Positions 20,640 to 28,828 of a stretch of DNA of 28,828 nucleotides are shown here, piece after piece (the stretch's first letter is position 1; each line of letters starts with the position of its first letter). The notes under the pieces were generated by a model. That model did no database searches and was not told where the DNA came from. It was given only the letters and a program-made list of their open reading frames with translations. This DNA is from Ophiothrix spiculata (taxonomy: Eukaryota > Echinodermata > Ophiuroidea > Amphilepidida > Ophiotrichidae): NCBI GenBank assembly GCA_000969725.1, contig JXSR01S018497.1. One strand, given 5' to 3'. Both the position numbers and the translations under genes were made by a program.

Positions 20640-20871
20640 GGCCTAAAAATATTGTTTGATTAGCGTATACTGATCAACCCTATTATTCTGGTTAAATAAA
20701 AAAAATGGGGTAGAAAAAGCACCCAAATTTCGTGAATTGGGTGCTTGTTGAAAAATGAATGTAACAAGCGTGCAAACTAACCCAAAATTTGGTGTGTTTT
20801 TTCCAAAAAATAAAAAAGACCTAGCCTAGTTTTTTCTATGTTACGCCAATCAAATAGTTATTTTTTAGGCC
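20640..20871. mobile_element. MITE, GGCCTAAAAAT ends (same family as 25103-25456)
   Basis: The left end GGCCTAAAAATATTGTTTGATTAGCGTA and the right end, inverted GGCCTAAAAAATAACTATTTGATTGGCGTAA (given here as short phrases), share 'TTTGATTNGCGTA'. An internal hairpin pairs AAGCACCCAAATT (20717-20729) with AATTGGGTGCTT (20735-20746). The flanks (AAA left, TTA right) do not give a clean duplication. Confidence 0.65.
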
Positions 20872-21205
20872 TTAACATGACCAGTCAGAATCAAATATGC
20901 TATAAGTAAAATGTTGCACATTACATAAATAAAATCATTCTTTCAACAAAACTAACCGAGTTGTCTAATATCCCGCTCAAGCAAAACAAAAAAGTCTGTA
21001 GTCTTCATTAATTTCATTAGAATATCTTTTGTAAGCAGCACATTTGCATAAAAATTGATAAAACTTTTGGCAAAGTATTGAGTGAAGTAAGTTTTGGTGG
21101 ACCAAAAATCAAATCCAAAATTTAAGGTCTTAAAATGACTAGAGATGCTTTTTTGTTCGTTAATAGGGTTTAACAAGGAGAGCAGTTCATAGTTCAACTG
21201 CACCA
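20872..21205. other. intergenic, no gene seen
   Basis: No supported gene or repeat. A minus-strand frame here shows no protein-like signal. Confidence 0.35.
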
Positions 21206-21895
21206 ATCCTATTCTTTGATCAACACTAAATATAGGCAGGAGTTATTTCTTTAATATAATCCCGCTTACACGGTCGCCGTAGATACTGATGTGCGAGCCA
21301 CATGTGCAACACGCACCCGTCTCCTGCATTTGTGCTGTGTTCAGGCTACGCACGCGCATATCTGTATCAATTCACAATGTGAAGAGGCCTGCCTATTTGG
21401 TGTTGATCAAAGTATAGTCAATCTAGATGGACCTTGCAAGCAAACGCAAAGCGTGGGCCTACGGCGCCCATTTGAGAGGTCCATCTAGATGGACTACCAA
21501 ATGCATACTTTGATTAACACTAAACAGGCGGGCCTCATAGATTAAAGAAGTACAAATAGGAAACAGGACTATTTGCAGCCTAAAAATTCAGCTAAGTTAG
21601 GTGATTGCACCAAGTACCTTGACGGATGCTACCCAAGTATATAGTGACCTAGCTCTGCGCTACTACTTGACTACAATACGCATCTTACATTTTTCCGCCA
21701 AATTGCGTGTAAGCAAGAAACAACGCTCGACTTGCTCAATAGCTGCATTCTCAGTCAAATTACAGATCCGTTGCCAGAGTACTGCGGGCCTATTCACATT
21801 ATGAATTAATACAGAAATGCAGTTGCATAGCTGAACACAGAACAGTTGCATCAAATGCAACGCATGTCTTACGAGGGACTCGCACATCTGTATCT
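21206..21895. repeat. nested inverted-repeat complex
   Basis: Outer arms: 21281-21395 pairs with 21785-21895 (both start AGATAC.GATGTGCGAG and share 'tgtgttcag.cta.gca' and 'aattca.aatgtgaa.aggcc'). Inner fold-back: 21386-21425 pairs with 21478-21535 ('tgttgatcaaagtat' and 'tctagatggacc' arms). A third partial copy of the inner end lies at 21212-21240 (CTTTGATCAACACTAAATA). It looks like one MITE with another family nested or fused inside. Confidence 0.6.
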
Positions 21896-22098
21896 ATATG
21901 GTACATGTGAGGGATTACTATTGCTCATGGCTGATGAAAAGCATTACCTTTCCCCCTTATTTAGTGATGATCAAAGTACATAGCTTTGCAGATAACTGCT
22001 TGGAAATTCTGAAGTTCCTCAGGTTTGTTAGCAGTATCATACAGAGTAAAATTCGTGAGGTAAACATAACATGTATTTTAATGGTTTGTAGAGTATAA

Positions 22099-22377
22099 AG
22101 GCCGAACCATAGTTGGCCTCCAAACAATTTTTTTCCTACCAAATATTTGGTCGTGACGTCACCAAATATTTACCATTGAATTTAAAGTATGAACAGATAA
22201 CAAACATTTGGTCCAATGTATATGGCAATTCAATAACATGTGCAATCTAGCGCGAAATTTTATTTGGTCTCAACTCGGTGTTGAAGTTATTTTGTTTGGA
22301 GTCACTCGTCATTTTGACGTCACGACCAAATGTTTGGTAGCAAAAATTTTGTTTGGAAGCCGACTATGTATTGGCCC
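22099..22377. mobile_element. MITE, RGGCC ends, TAA target duplication
   Basis: The left end AGGCCGAACCATAGTTGGCC and the right end, inverted GGGCCAATACATAGTCGGCT, continue through 'TCCAAACAA...CTACCAAAYATTTGGTCGTGACGTCA' in both, about 65 bp. TAA lies on each side (22096-22098 and 22378-22380). A truncated relative sits in the receptor intron (1990-2061). Confidence 0.8.
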
Positions 22378-22406
22378 TAACTTGTTTTCTGCCTAGTAAT
22401 ACCTTA

Positions 22407-22565
22407 GACTATGGTCACAATACTTTGTACGAATAGTTACGAACAGTGTTTAGTCAGTTTAGTATGATCCCAGGCAGCAATATAAGCAAGCAGCGAGGGC
22501 GTCACTCGCTGCCCATGGTCTAGATGGACTAAATACTGTTCGTACGAAGTATTGTAACCATACTC
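22407..22565. mobile_element. MITE, GACTATGG ends, TTA target duplication
   Basis: The arms GACTATGGTCACAATACTTT and, inverted, GAGTATGGTTACAATACTTC pair over about 50 bp, out to GTACGAA..ACAGTRTTTAGTC. TTA flanks at 22404-22406 and 22566-22568. The whole element folds as one hairpin and lies only 30 bp from the previous MITE. Confidence 0.75.
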
Positions 22566-22858
22566 TTAAATGAAATGGCTGCTTTTAGGAAAGATAAAAA
22601 ACAGACTGCCTTCAAATTGCGCAATCAACATGTTCTCATGTTTGAAGCAGTATTATACAGGATGCACACTACCATTTGTGAGGTAAATATGGACCAATCT
22701 GATTTTACACATTCCTGCACCTCAATGACCACCATGGGGTGGTAATATACTTTGTATCAGGGTTTAAACTATCAATTTGGTTTAAAACTTGCATTAATTG
22801 TTCACCTATGTGGGTTGCACCAAATACATAGTCCCTGTAATGATGTAGGCCTACACTA

Positions 22859-23001
22859 AGGGTTCTGTCACACATCGCAGAACGTACCAATAACGTAAGA
22901 ATAACGTATATACATGTATTTTAATTACCGAAACAATGTATGTTATTCTTACGTTTTGGCCCGGCGTTTTGGCTCTATACGGTGGTGTGTGATGGAGCCT
23001 T
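22859..23001. mobile_element. small MITE, AAGGGTTC/AAGGCTC ends, TA flanks
   Basis: The ends pair as AGGGTTCTGTCACACA with, inverted, AAGGCTCCATCACACA. The interior pairs AACGTAAGAATAAC with GTTATTCTTACGTT exactly. TA lies on both sides. It is entirely fold-back. Confidence 0.65.
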
Positions 23002-23400
23002 TAGATGTGGGATTATGTGAAAATTGGTTTGCTTTAACCACCAAGAAATTTGAGGTAATTACATATATAATGTCTTCATACTCTCAGCTTTTATATAATA
23101 ACCTATCCATTCATTCAAAATATTTGTCATCTGTACAAACAAAGAACCAAAACTGTAAAACTACAAAATCAATTTTAAATGAAAAATAAACTTTATACTT
23201 AACTTTAATCAAATAGAACTCATATGGTCTTAAAAGTTTACTTTTAAGTTGTAAATTGAAAGGAAATTTTAAAGTTTTACCGTATTTTCACTCCAATGCA
23301 GGTATATCAATATTTTTTCAGTGTGCTCTGGTTTGTCACAGCAATTGTTGCGAGAGAATCACCGCAGCTATACACCAGCCTTGACATGGTATTGGTTGAT

Positions 23401-23668
23401 ATCATAACGAGTGCAAGAAAGTCATATCTACAAAAGCTGCCATTTGTCATAAATTTGCATAGCACACTGTTGAATGTCTAGTCTTGGGTCAGTGGTTCTT
23501 AAAATGGTTCTTCTGGTAATATCGATCACCTTAAGAACCATTTCAAGAGCCGCTGACATATGGGAAAGACATTTTGAAGAATTTCTGCATTCTAATGACC
23601 AGGTGTTAAATAAATATAGCAAATGGCAGCCATTGCAGATACGACTCTCTTGCACTCACATGATGCTA
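23401..23668. repeat. long fold-back hairpin (~115-bp arms)
   Basis: Left arm landmarks GAGTGCAAGAAAGTCATATC, GCTGCCATTTG, TCAGTGGTTCTTAAAATGGT pair in order with GATACGACTCTCTTGCACTC, CAAATGGCAGC and ACCATTTCAAGAGCCGCTGA. The loop is a few bases around ATATCGAT. Mismatches are scattered. It may be a MITE or a small-RNA-like hairpin. Confidence 0.65.
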
Positions 23669-23823
23669 TAAAAGGCACAAGACACTGCCCTGAGATATCT
23701 ATGTACACAATGAATACAGAAAATAATTATTACAAAACTAAAACATAAATTATGATCATGAATACTTACAGGAACATAGCAGCCAATATATAGGGCTATA
23801 CTGAGCTTGAGCTTCTTGTATTA

Positions 23824-24093
23824 GGGACCGTTCAAAAACACTTGTAAGGGGGGGCCTGATGCCAAAAAAATTATTGCGGAAAATTTTCGTTCCACCTTAT
23901 AAAACTGAAGGGCTCCTTTTTTGCGACAAAAATTAGAGGTCAACTCCATAGAAAAGCATGTAAACTCAATTTTTACTTGAAAATTTGTGGTATTTGTTTT
24001 TCAAGGTCCCCCTTACAAGGGTGAACAATTTTCAGGTCCCCCCCCCCCCCCTTTGCATCAGGTCCCCCCTAACATGTGTTTGTGAACGGTCCC
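23824..24093. mobile_element. MITE, GGGACCGTTC ends, TTA target duplication
   Basis: The left end GGGACCGTTCAAAAACAC and the right end, inverted GGGACCGTTCACAAACAC, continue into poly-G and CCTGATGC on both sides. TTA flanks at 23821-23823 and 24094-24096. It includes a C-run of about 14 near 24038. Confidence 0.8.
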
Positions 24094-25102
24094 TTAATCA
24101 ACAACACCAATCTTAGGAATTTAAAAAAAGGTAATCTGAACTTATACTGTTGCCTCACATGGAACTGAGATGTATATACTTCCAGATTACTTTGGAAATA
24201 GAAACCCCAGTAGCTCAGTATAGCTCTGCCCTGCAAAGTAAAAATGCAGTATGTGCATTTATAAAGCAAAGCAGATACTTCCTATAAATGAGCAAATTTG
24301 CTTCAATCCAATCCCATACTAAAAAGTTGAATTTAACATGTTTGGTATTATAGTAGATACTGCCTTAAGTGACAAAAGAGAATTGGTCGTCTGCCCATTT
24401 GTGCAAGATTTCTCAAAGGCAAAAAGAAGTAACTTGCAATGTATCTACAATACACATACTGTGATTTTACTTTGTTGAGTAGAGCTATAGTGCCCAATTA
24501 AGTCTTTTCTTGACATTATGTGATACATATACGGTGTAGTCTGTTGCTTCTTTTGCAAAGCGACAGGTATACAAATTTACATTAAAAATGAATCATCATT
24601 CGCACACCTGAAAAAAGCTACAATAGTCAATATAACTTCTCAATGAGGGATGAGGGTTATGGAACATGTCTGAGCTACCGAATGAGTCTTGACCAAGTTT
24701 TTTTCTAAAGCGGGCGCCGGGCGATTTTTAGCGTATGGTTCCCGACTTTTTGCGCCCAGTGGGACAGAAAAATTGAGACCCAGGCGATGCCAGGGTCTTC
24801 CCATATATCGTTTATGTCTCTATATAGTACAAGTCAAAACTTGTGAAAAAAATGATTGGAAACATGCACTTTTTTTTAAAACAATACATTTTCATCAGGA
24901 GAAAATCAAACAAGTTCTTCTTGATAAATTCTTGATTTCCAAATCAAGATCAGGATTTTTAAATCCAGATTTTGATAAAAATCAGGATTTTGAACATTTA
25001 TAAATGTTCCAAAAACTGGTTCTCTGGAAATTTAAGGTAATTAAGCTGTCATTTTTGAATCTGGTCCATTTCAGCTGAAGAAAAAGCTTGGTCTTGACTT
25101 TA
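24094..25102. other. intergenic, no gene seen
   Basis: No gene is supported. A 104-codon plus-strand frame (24689-25003) has no recognisable domain, and its second half is low-complexity 'aaatcaagatcaggattttt' repeats, so I do not call it. Confidence 0.4.
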
Positions 25103-25456
25103 GGCCAAAAAACTTAATTGTTTGATTGGCGTAACATATAAAATAAAATAGGGTAGGTAGGTCGGATTTTTTTTTTTTAATATTTTTTTTTTATTTTCTA
25201 AGTCTATGTTTCACATACAAGAACACAATATATATGGCACATATACAAAAACATCTTCACTTTTTCTGTAACACATCTTTTATTTGTCATTTTGAATGTC
25301 CTACAAGCCATATCTTTGGCTCCCATGAATCGATTCCCATTAAATTTGGGATTTGGAGGTTTTTTACCATGCTCAAAAAAAAAAATATATCTAGGGTCGG
25401 TGGTAAAATTAGGGTAGGTCGGGTTACGCCAATCAAACAATTTTATTTTTTAGGCC
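25103..25456. mobile_element. MITE, GGCC ends, TTA target duplication
   Basis: The left end GGCCAAAAAACTTAATTGTT then TGATTGGCGTAAC pairs with the inverted right end GGCCTAAAAAATAAAATTGT then TTGATTGGCGTAAC. 'GGGTAGGTAGGTCGG' and 'GGGTAGGTCGGG' lie just inside, at the left and right. TTA at 25100-25102 and 25457-25459. Relative of 20640-20871. Confidence 0.8.
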
Positions 25457-25587
25457 TTACTCCTGGGACTTACTCATGTGAATCATTTGGTCCATGTTTC
25501 CTTGGAGACAAAATGTGGCTCACCAAAGTTTCAGTGTGCTGGATGTAAACACTAATAATAAGGAGCATAATTCATGAAATTTAAATA

Positions 25588-25774
25588 CAGTAGAAACTCA
25601 TTATAACGAAATCTGATACAAGAAAAACCCTGTTATAAAGTAGTAATTTTCCTGGACCATTTTACTAATTTCTTTTGTTTTTTATTGATTTAAAAACCCT
25701 GATATAACGAAATTTTGGATATAAAGAAGTAATTTATCTGTCCCCAGCAACTTCGTTATAATGAGTTTCTACTG
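25588..25774. mobile_element. pogo/Tigger-like MITE, TA target duplication
   Basis: The termini are CAGTAGAAACTCATTATAAC in both orientations, identical over about 25 bp up to 'GAA'. TA lies on each side (25586-25587 and 25775-25776). CAGTAGAAAC..TATAACG tips with TA are typical of Tc1/mariner-superfamily pogo/Tigger elements. Internal 'tataacgaaattttggatataa' repeats the terminal motif. There is no transposase. Confidence 0.75.
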
Positions 25775-26057
25775 TATAACAAAAATATTATACATGGATT
25801 TCAGTAGCGAGGTAATGAAGTCTGGATAAGTTAACTCTTTCACTCCAGAATTAAATTTATTGATTGTTATTTATACCAGGTGGTCAAAGTAGTTTATCCT
25901 ATTTGTGGTCCATTTCATTTCCGGATTATAATCTACCATTTGTGAATTGATTTCATGATCTTTCCTCTTCCAGAATAATACATTTGTGCATCCCTTTATT
26001 TAACTATTCCCCCTGGTATAACAATCTCACTCCTAATTTTGAAGTATATAATTGAAT

Positions 26058-26251
26058 GTTGAGAGCCACAAGTCCGTATCTGCATGTCAACAATCTCAAG
26101 ACCAGAAGATTTCAAGACCTAATAGGTCTTTCCAAATGAATTATCTTACACACATATATAAAAGATTATTCACCTTGAAATCCATCACTAGATTTTGAAA
26201 CCTTTGTTCTAGGGATTGGTGCCTTGCAAATACACCCTTGTGGCTCTCAAC
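26058..26251. mobile_element. MITE with GTTGAGAGCCACAAG ends
   Basis: GTTGAGAGCCACAAGTCCGTAT and its inverted partner GTTGAGAGCCACAAGGGTGTAT (quoted in part) match over 16 bp exactly and further with mismatches. No target duplication is clear. Confidence 0.65.
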
Positions 26252-26280
26252 CCTTGAAATGATAAAATAATTATTTTCCT

Positions 26281-26564
26281 ACATTTCATCTCTCCTTATA
26301 GGCGTTGGAGCACAATTAGGGCACAACTTTGTGTGACCAGCCGCAACCTGGCCACAACCTTAATTTTCCAAGATGGCGACCTTAGGCTTGATTGTTCACT
26401 TCATGATTTAATATTGTAAAATATTCATGACATGTCTTTGAAAATTAAGGCTGTGGCACAAAGCACAAAGTAGTGGCCTTATTGTGCTCCAGCGCGCCTT
26501 ACAGCTCAGAGCTGCATCACCACTGCCTGGCCAAGAAATGCTCCACAAGCCCTTGCTCACCAGG
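26281..26564 (-). pseudogene. decayed copy 1 of the terminal exon, split by a MITE
   Basis: If the MITE (26299-26498) and one TTA are set aside, 26281-26298 and 26502-26564 align continuously, in the minus direction, with the exon copy at 27421-27536: 'tgagcaagg', 'tttcttggccaggcag', 'gatgcagctct', then the 3' flank. Stops and indels make it non-coding. It is an old duplicate. Confidence 0.55.
26299..26498. mobile_element. MITE, GGCG-TGGAGCACAAT ends, TTA target duplication
   Basis: The left arm TTGGAGCACAATTAGGGCAC and the right arm, inverted CTGGAGCACAATAAGGCCAC, continue out to CCTTAATTTTC.AAGA, about 75 bp. TTA at 26296-26298 and 26499-26501. It is inserted inside a duplicated exon copy, whose two halves align across it. 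Confidence 0.8.
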
Positions 26565-26629
26565 TATGAACCTGAACAATTTGGCAGTTATATAAATGAT
26601 AAATAAATATTTTTATACATCTTATCCCT

Positions 26630-26725
26630 CATAGCCATATTATACCATCAGGAGTTGCAATGTGGCTGCGGGATAAAGAAACCCTGAAAGGTCGGAGGTC
26701 CATGTTTTCTGCAATTACAGGTCCC
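26630..26725 (-). pseudogene. decayed copy 2 of the terminal exon
   Basis: 'ccctcatagcc', 'gagttgcaatgtggctgcgg', 'gataaagaaaccctgaa' and 'ttctgcaattacaggtcc' follow the same order and spacing as in the 27537 copy. It is too mutated to encode the peptide. Confidence 0.5.
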
Positions 26726-26757
26726 TTCATAGATTTAGCAAGCACTAATCCACTTAA

Positions 26758-27164
26758 GGGGTGTAAGCACCTTACTCAATGTTACATTTTTGCAAGTTTA
26801 TTTTGTACCGTAACTTTTTAAAAAAGTGCTTAAAGTTAATAAAAGTATACATTTCCAGAAAGGAATTTTAACAAGGAACATGATGTTGATTTTTGAACAA
26901 AAATCACATTTTTTGAGAAAATCACGAAAAACACATTTTTTGGCCGTTGGGGCTTCCAACCAAGCTAAAAATATTTTTTTTTTAAATAAATGACCTAAGA
27001 ATGGGAATTTTAATTTTAAACACCCACTCGCATGTTGCGTCTTTTTTACTTTTTAGGATTTTGGCCAATTTTTTGATTTTCATGCCAAATAAGGTCAAAA
27101 AATGACCAAAAATGGAAAAAAGTGAATTGCAAAAACGTAACATTGAGTAAGGTGCTTACACCCC
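26758..27164. mobile_element. MITE with GGGGTGTAAGCACC ends between TTAA sites
   Basis: The two ends, GGGGTGTAAGCACCTTACTC onward, are identical in inverted orientation for about 30 bp, then 'GTTAC.TTTTTGCAA'. TTAA flanks both sides (26754-26757 and 27165-27168). TTAA is the piggyBac target, but GGGG tips are not the usual piggyBac CCC(T/C), and a TA duplication with AGGGG tips is equally possible. The near-perfect ends imply a recent insertion. Confidence 0.75.
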
Positions 27165-27227
27165 TTAAAGTAGGGTACTGCATTTTTGGCAGTAACACAA
27201 ATGAAAAATAACTTCCTTGTGACATTT

Positions 27228-27340
27228 TAGGCCTTTCTCACAGCTGATGTCACAAATGTTTTTGTATTTGCAAGATTAAGAAAGGAACACTCATCAAGGT
27301 CCATCAATTCTGCAAAGCTCCATGATACAGAAAATGTTAA
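27228..27340 (-). pseudogene. decayed copy 3 of the terminal exon
   Basis: 'cctttctcacagctg', 'gcaagattaagaaagg', 'actcatcaaggtccatcaat' and 'tgcaaagctccatgatacag' align in order with the functional-looking copy. Frame is lost. The preceding 'ttttggcagtaac...acttccttgtgacatttta' also matches the flank of the other copies. Confidence 0.5.
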
Positions 27341-27420
27341 TCCCAATTAATTTACTGTCAAGGTACAACACTGATTAATTTAGCAGCGATATGAATTATA
27401 AAATAAATAATTCCCTTGTT

Positions 27421-27536
27421 ACATTTTAACCCTCCCTCATAGCCGAAGCCAAGAGTTGCATTGCCGCTGCTGGATCAAGAAGCGCCAAGGACTGCTCATC
27501 TAGACCCATCTGTGCTGCAATGGCTCCAAGGTCCAG
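27421..27536 (-). pseudogene. recent partial duplicate of the terminal exon (116-bp direct repeat)
   Basis: It is identical to 27537-27652 except for three substitutions by eye, about 97%. On the minus strand it still reads LDLGAIAAQMGLDEQSLALL and on to AMREG and a stop at 27426-27428. It lacks its own splice acceptor and the first 13 codons of the exon. It lies after the first stop and is out of frame with it, so it would be 3' UTR in the mature transcript. Confidence 0.75.
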
Positions 27537-27541
27537 ACATT

Positions 27542-27693
27542 TTAACCCTCCCTCATAGCCGTAGCCAAGAGTTGCATTGCCGCTGCTGGATCAAGAAGCG
27601 CTAAGGACTGCTCATCTAGACCCATCTGTGCTGCAATGGCTCCAAGATCCAGACCAAACAGCCTCATGAAGGATAGGAACTCCATGTCCTCAC
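27542..27693 (-). CDS. 3'-terminal coding exon of an unidentified minus-strand gene
   Basis: On the minus strand an acceptor (ttgttaccttcAG, ending at 27694) opens a frame of two bases plus 49 codons and a TAA (27544-27542). The peptide begins EDMEFLSFMRLFGLDLGAIA and ends LLATAMREG. It is rich in Leu, Ala and Met, so probably helical, with no stops and a clean end. I do not recognise the family. Upstream exons lie beyond the window, because nothing coding is visible in 27710-28828. The protein-like frame is far better than the other five, and the tandem copies downstream preserve the same frame in one case. Confidence 0.65.
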
Positions 27694-27803
27694 CTGAAGG
27701 TAACAACAATTGAAAGATACAAAATATTAGTTTTCATTTTTTTTTTATGTATAAGCACAGATATTTGAAGAAGATAAAGGCAATAACTCTTTGTACCGGA
27801 TTA

Positions 27804-28033
27804 AGGCGCTGGAGCAAAATTAGGCCATGTACAGCTTGTGCTGCCAGCCACAGCCATGATTAAGCTTCATTGTGCACCTCTAGATTATTGTGAAATATTC
27901 ATTACATGGTTTTAAAATATCTAGAGATGCATAATCAAGACTACTGTGGCAAGCTTGAGAAATCAAAGCTATGGCTGGGCTGTGGCCGGCTGCACAAAGC
28001 TATGACTTGATTTTGTTTGCACGTCTAAAGCGC
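27804..28033. mobile_element. MITE, AGGCGC/AAAGCGC ends, TTA target duplication
   Basis: It is a relative of 26299-26498 ('aaggcgctggagcaaaatta' left end). It pairs with an inverted right end via 'cagccacagcc' / 'ggctgtggccggctg' and 'tagctttg' motifs. TTA at 27801-27803 and 28034-28036. It sits in the presumed intron upstream of the minus-strand terminal exon. Confidence 0.7.
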
Positions 28034-28036
28034 TTA

Positions 28037-28828
28037 CCCAAATTGGGCTCAATTTGAGAAGTGAACTGCTTCTTGCAGAAAAGAGGTATTATTCTGCATC
28101 AGTTTCATTATCCATGTGTCAGTTCTGAAGCCGCTTCTAATTTTCATTAATCAAACTTGATAACCTTAAACTATACGCAAGCGCGGACATCCGGGCATCT
28201 TGTTTACATCCAGGACCTTTGTCCGATAAAGCGAGGTGAAAACAATTGCCAACTTCCCAATGAATTAAATGGAGAAAATGACGGCTCTCTGAAATTTTGA
28301 TTGATTCTAGCAAATTTTCAAAATATTTCGATTCCAAAATCATGTGAGATGTGTGGAATTCAAACCACAACAAGATGAAAAAAACACCTCATCATATCAT
28401 AGATTTCCTTCTCGCTAAAAAAGAAAGAAAATGAAGGAATGCCTGGATTAAGTATTGATTGTTTTCACCACGCACGAAGTAAAATGCTAATTATTTTTAG
28501 ACCACCGTGCTGCGTCTGACGCGAGTCCGCTTTCGCCTATACTCTATAAACCTTGAAGTATGCAACAAGCAATCAGGCTATGCTACAAGATCCATAGCAC
28601 ATCCCTTGTATTTCTACAACCACTGTGAACTGGTGGTTTTGTATTGGGTAAGAGACTAGCAATGGTTGATTAGGATTGATTAAGACCAAATCACTGCGTA
28701 TTAATATTTTTGTAAATGAATCATTCATGTTTTTGGTATTACTTATGGCTAATTTTGTTGCCACATGGACAAATCTTGAAAATATGTTTATTTGAATATC
28801 AACAAGATTGAGTACATATCTTTTTTAT
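28037..28828. other. presumed intron of the minus-strand gene, nothing recognised
   Basis: I see no exon, RNA or repeat that can be supported on either strand. Short frames here have no coding character. Confidence 0.35.

Noticed and set aside
24689..25003. 104-codon plus-strand frame
   Set aside because: Second half is low-complexity repeat and no family is recognisable.
25204..25548. Overlapping frames of 78 and 104 codons on both strands
   Set aside because: They mostly lie inside the MITE at 25103-25456.
26502..26564. A plus-strand exon between ttacAG and GTATGA
   Set aside because: The segment aligns with the minus-strand terminal exon copies, and the acceptor is made by the MITE target duplication.

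Overview
The window is metazoan nuclear DNA, AT-rich, intron-bearing and dense in short inverted-repeat transposons. A very long leucine-rich-repeat GPCR of the relaxin-receptor/GRL101 kind, together with the repeat content, fits a marine invertebrate, perhaps an echinoderm, hemichordate or cephalochordate. I cannot name the species. One run of N (15705-16355) is an assembly gap.

Layout. 1-1238: non-coding, with a GC-rich-ended repeat (430-806). 1239-7603: one plus-strand LRR-GPCR gene with a signal-peptide exon, a 1,245-bp phase-1 intron carrying two transposon fragments and a long palindrome, and one large exon. That exon encodes an LRRNT cap, about 43 LRRs, a Cys hinge, seven TM segments and a basic tail. 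It changes frame at three places (about 4390, 6058 and 7456). Its LRR block is an array of 144-bp units (two 24-residue LRRs each), and this period measures the first two lesions exactly: 7 bp and 1 bp lost. The copy is therefore a young pseudogene or a misassembled gene.

7604-26050: no confident gene. I see a LINE 3' tail, a tRNA-derived SINE, an orphan candidate exon (11222-11302), and many inverted-repeat elements. Several of these have GG-type ends and TTA/TAA target duplications, the usual signature of PIF/Harbinger-type MITEs. A pogo/Tigger-like and an hAT-like element are also present.

26260-27700: the 3'-terminal coding exon of a minus-strand gene (27542-27693), followed downstream by four further copies of the same exon and its 3' flank. 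One copy is about 97% identical and three are decayed. MITEs lie within and between the copies. 27694-28828 would be intron of that gene; it holds one more MITE and no recognisable exon.
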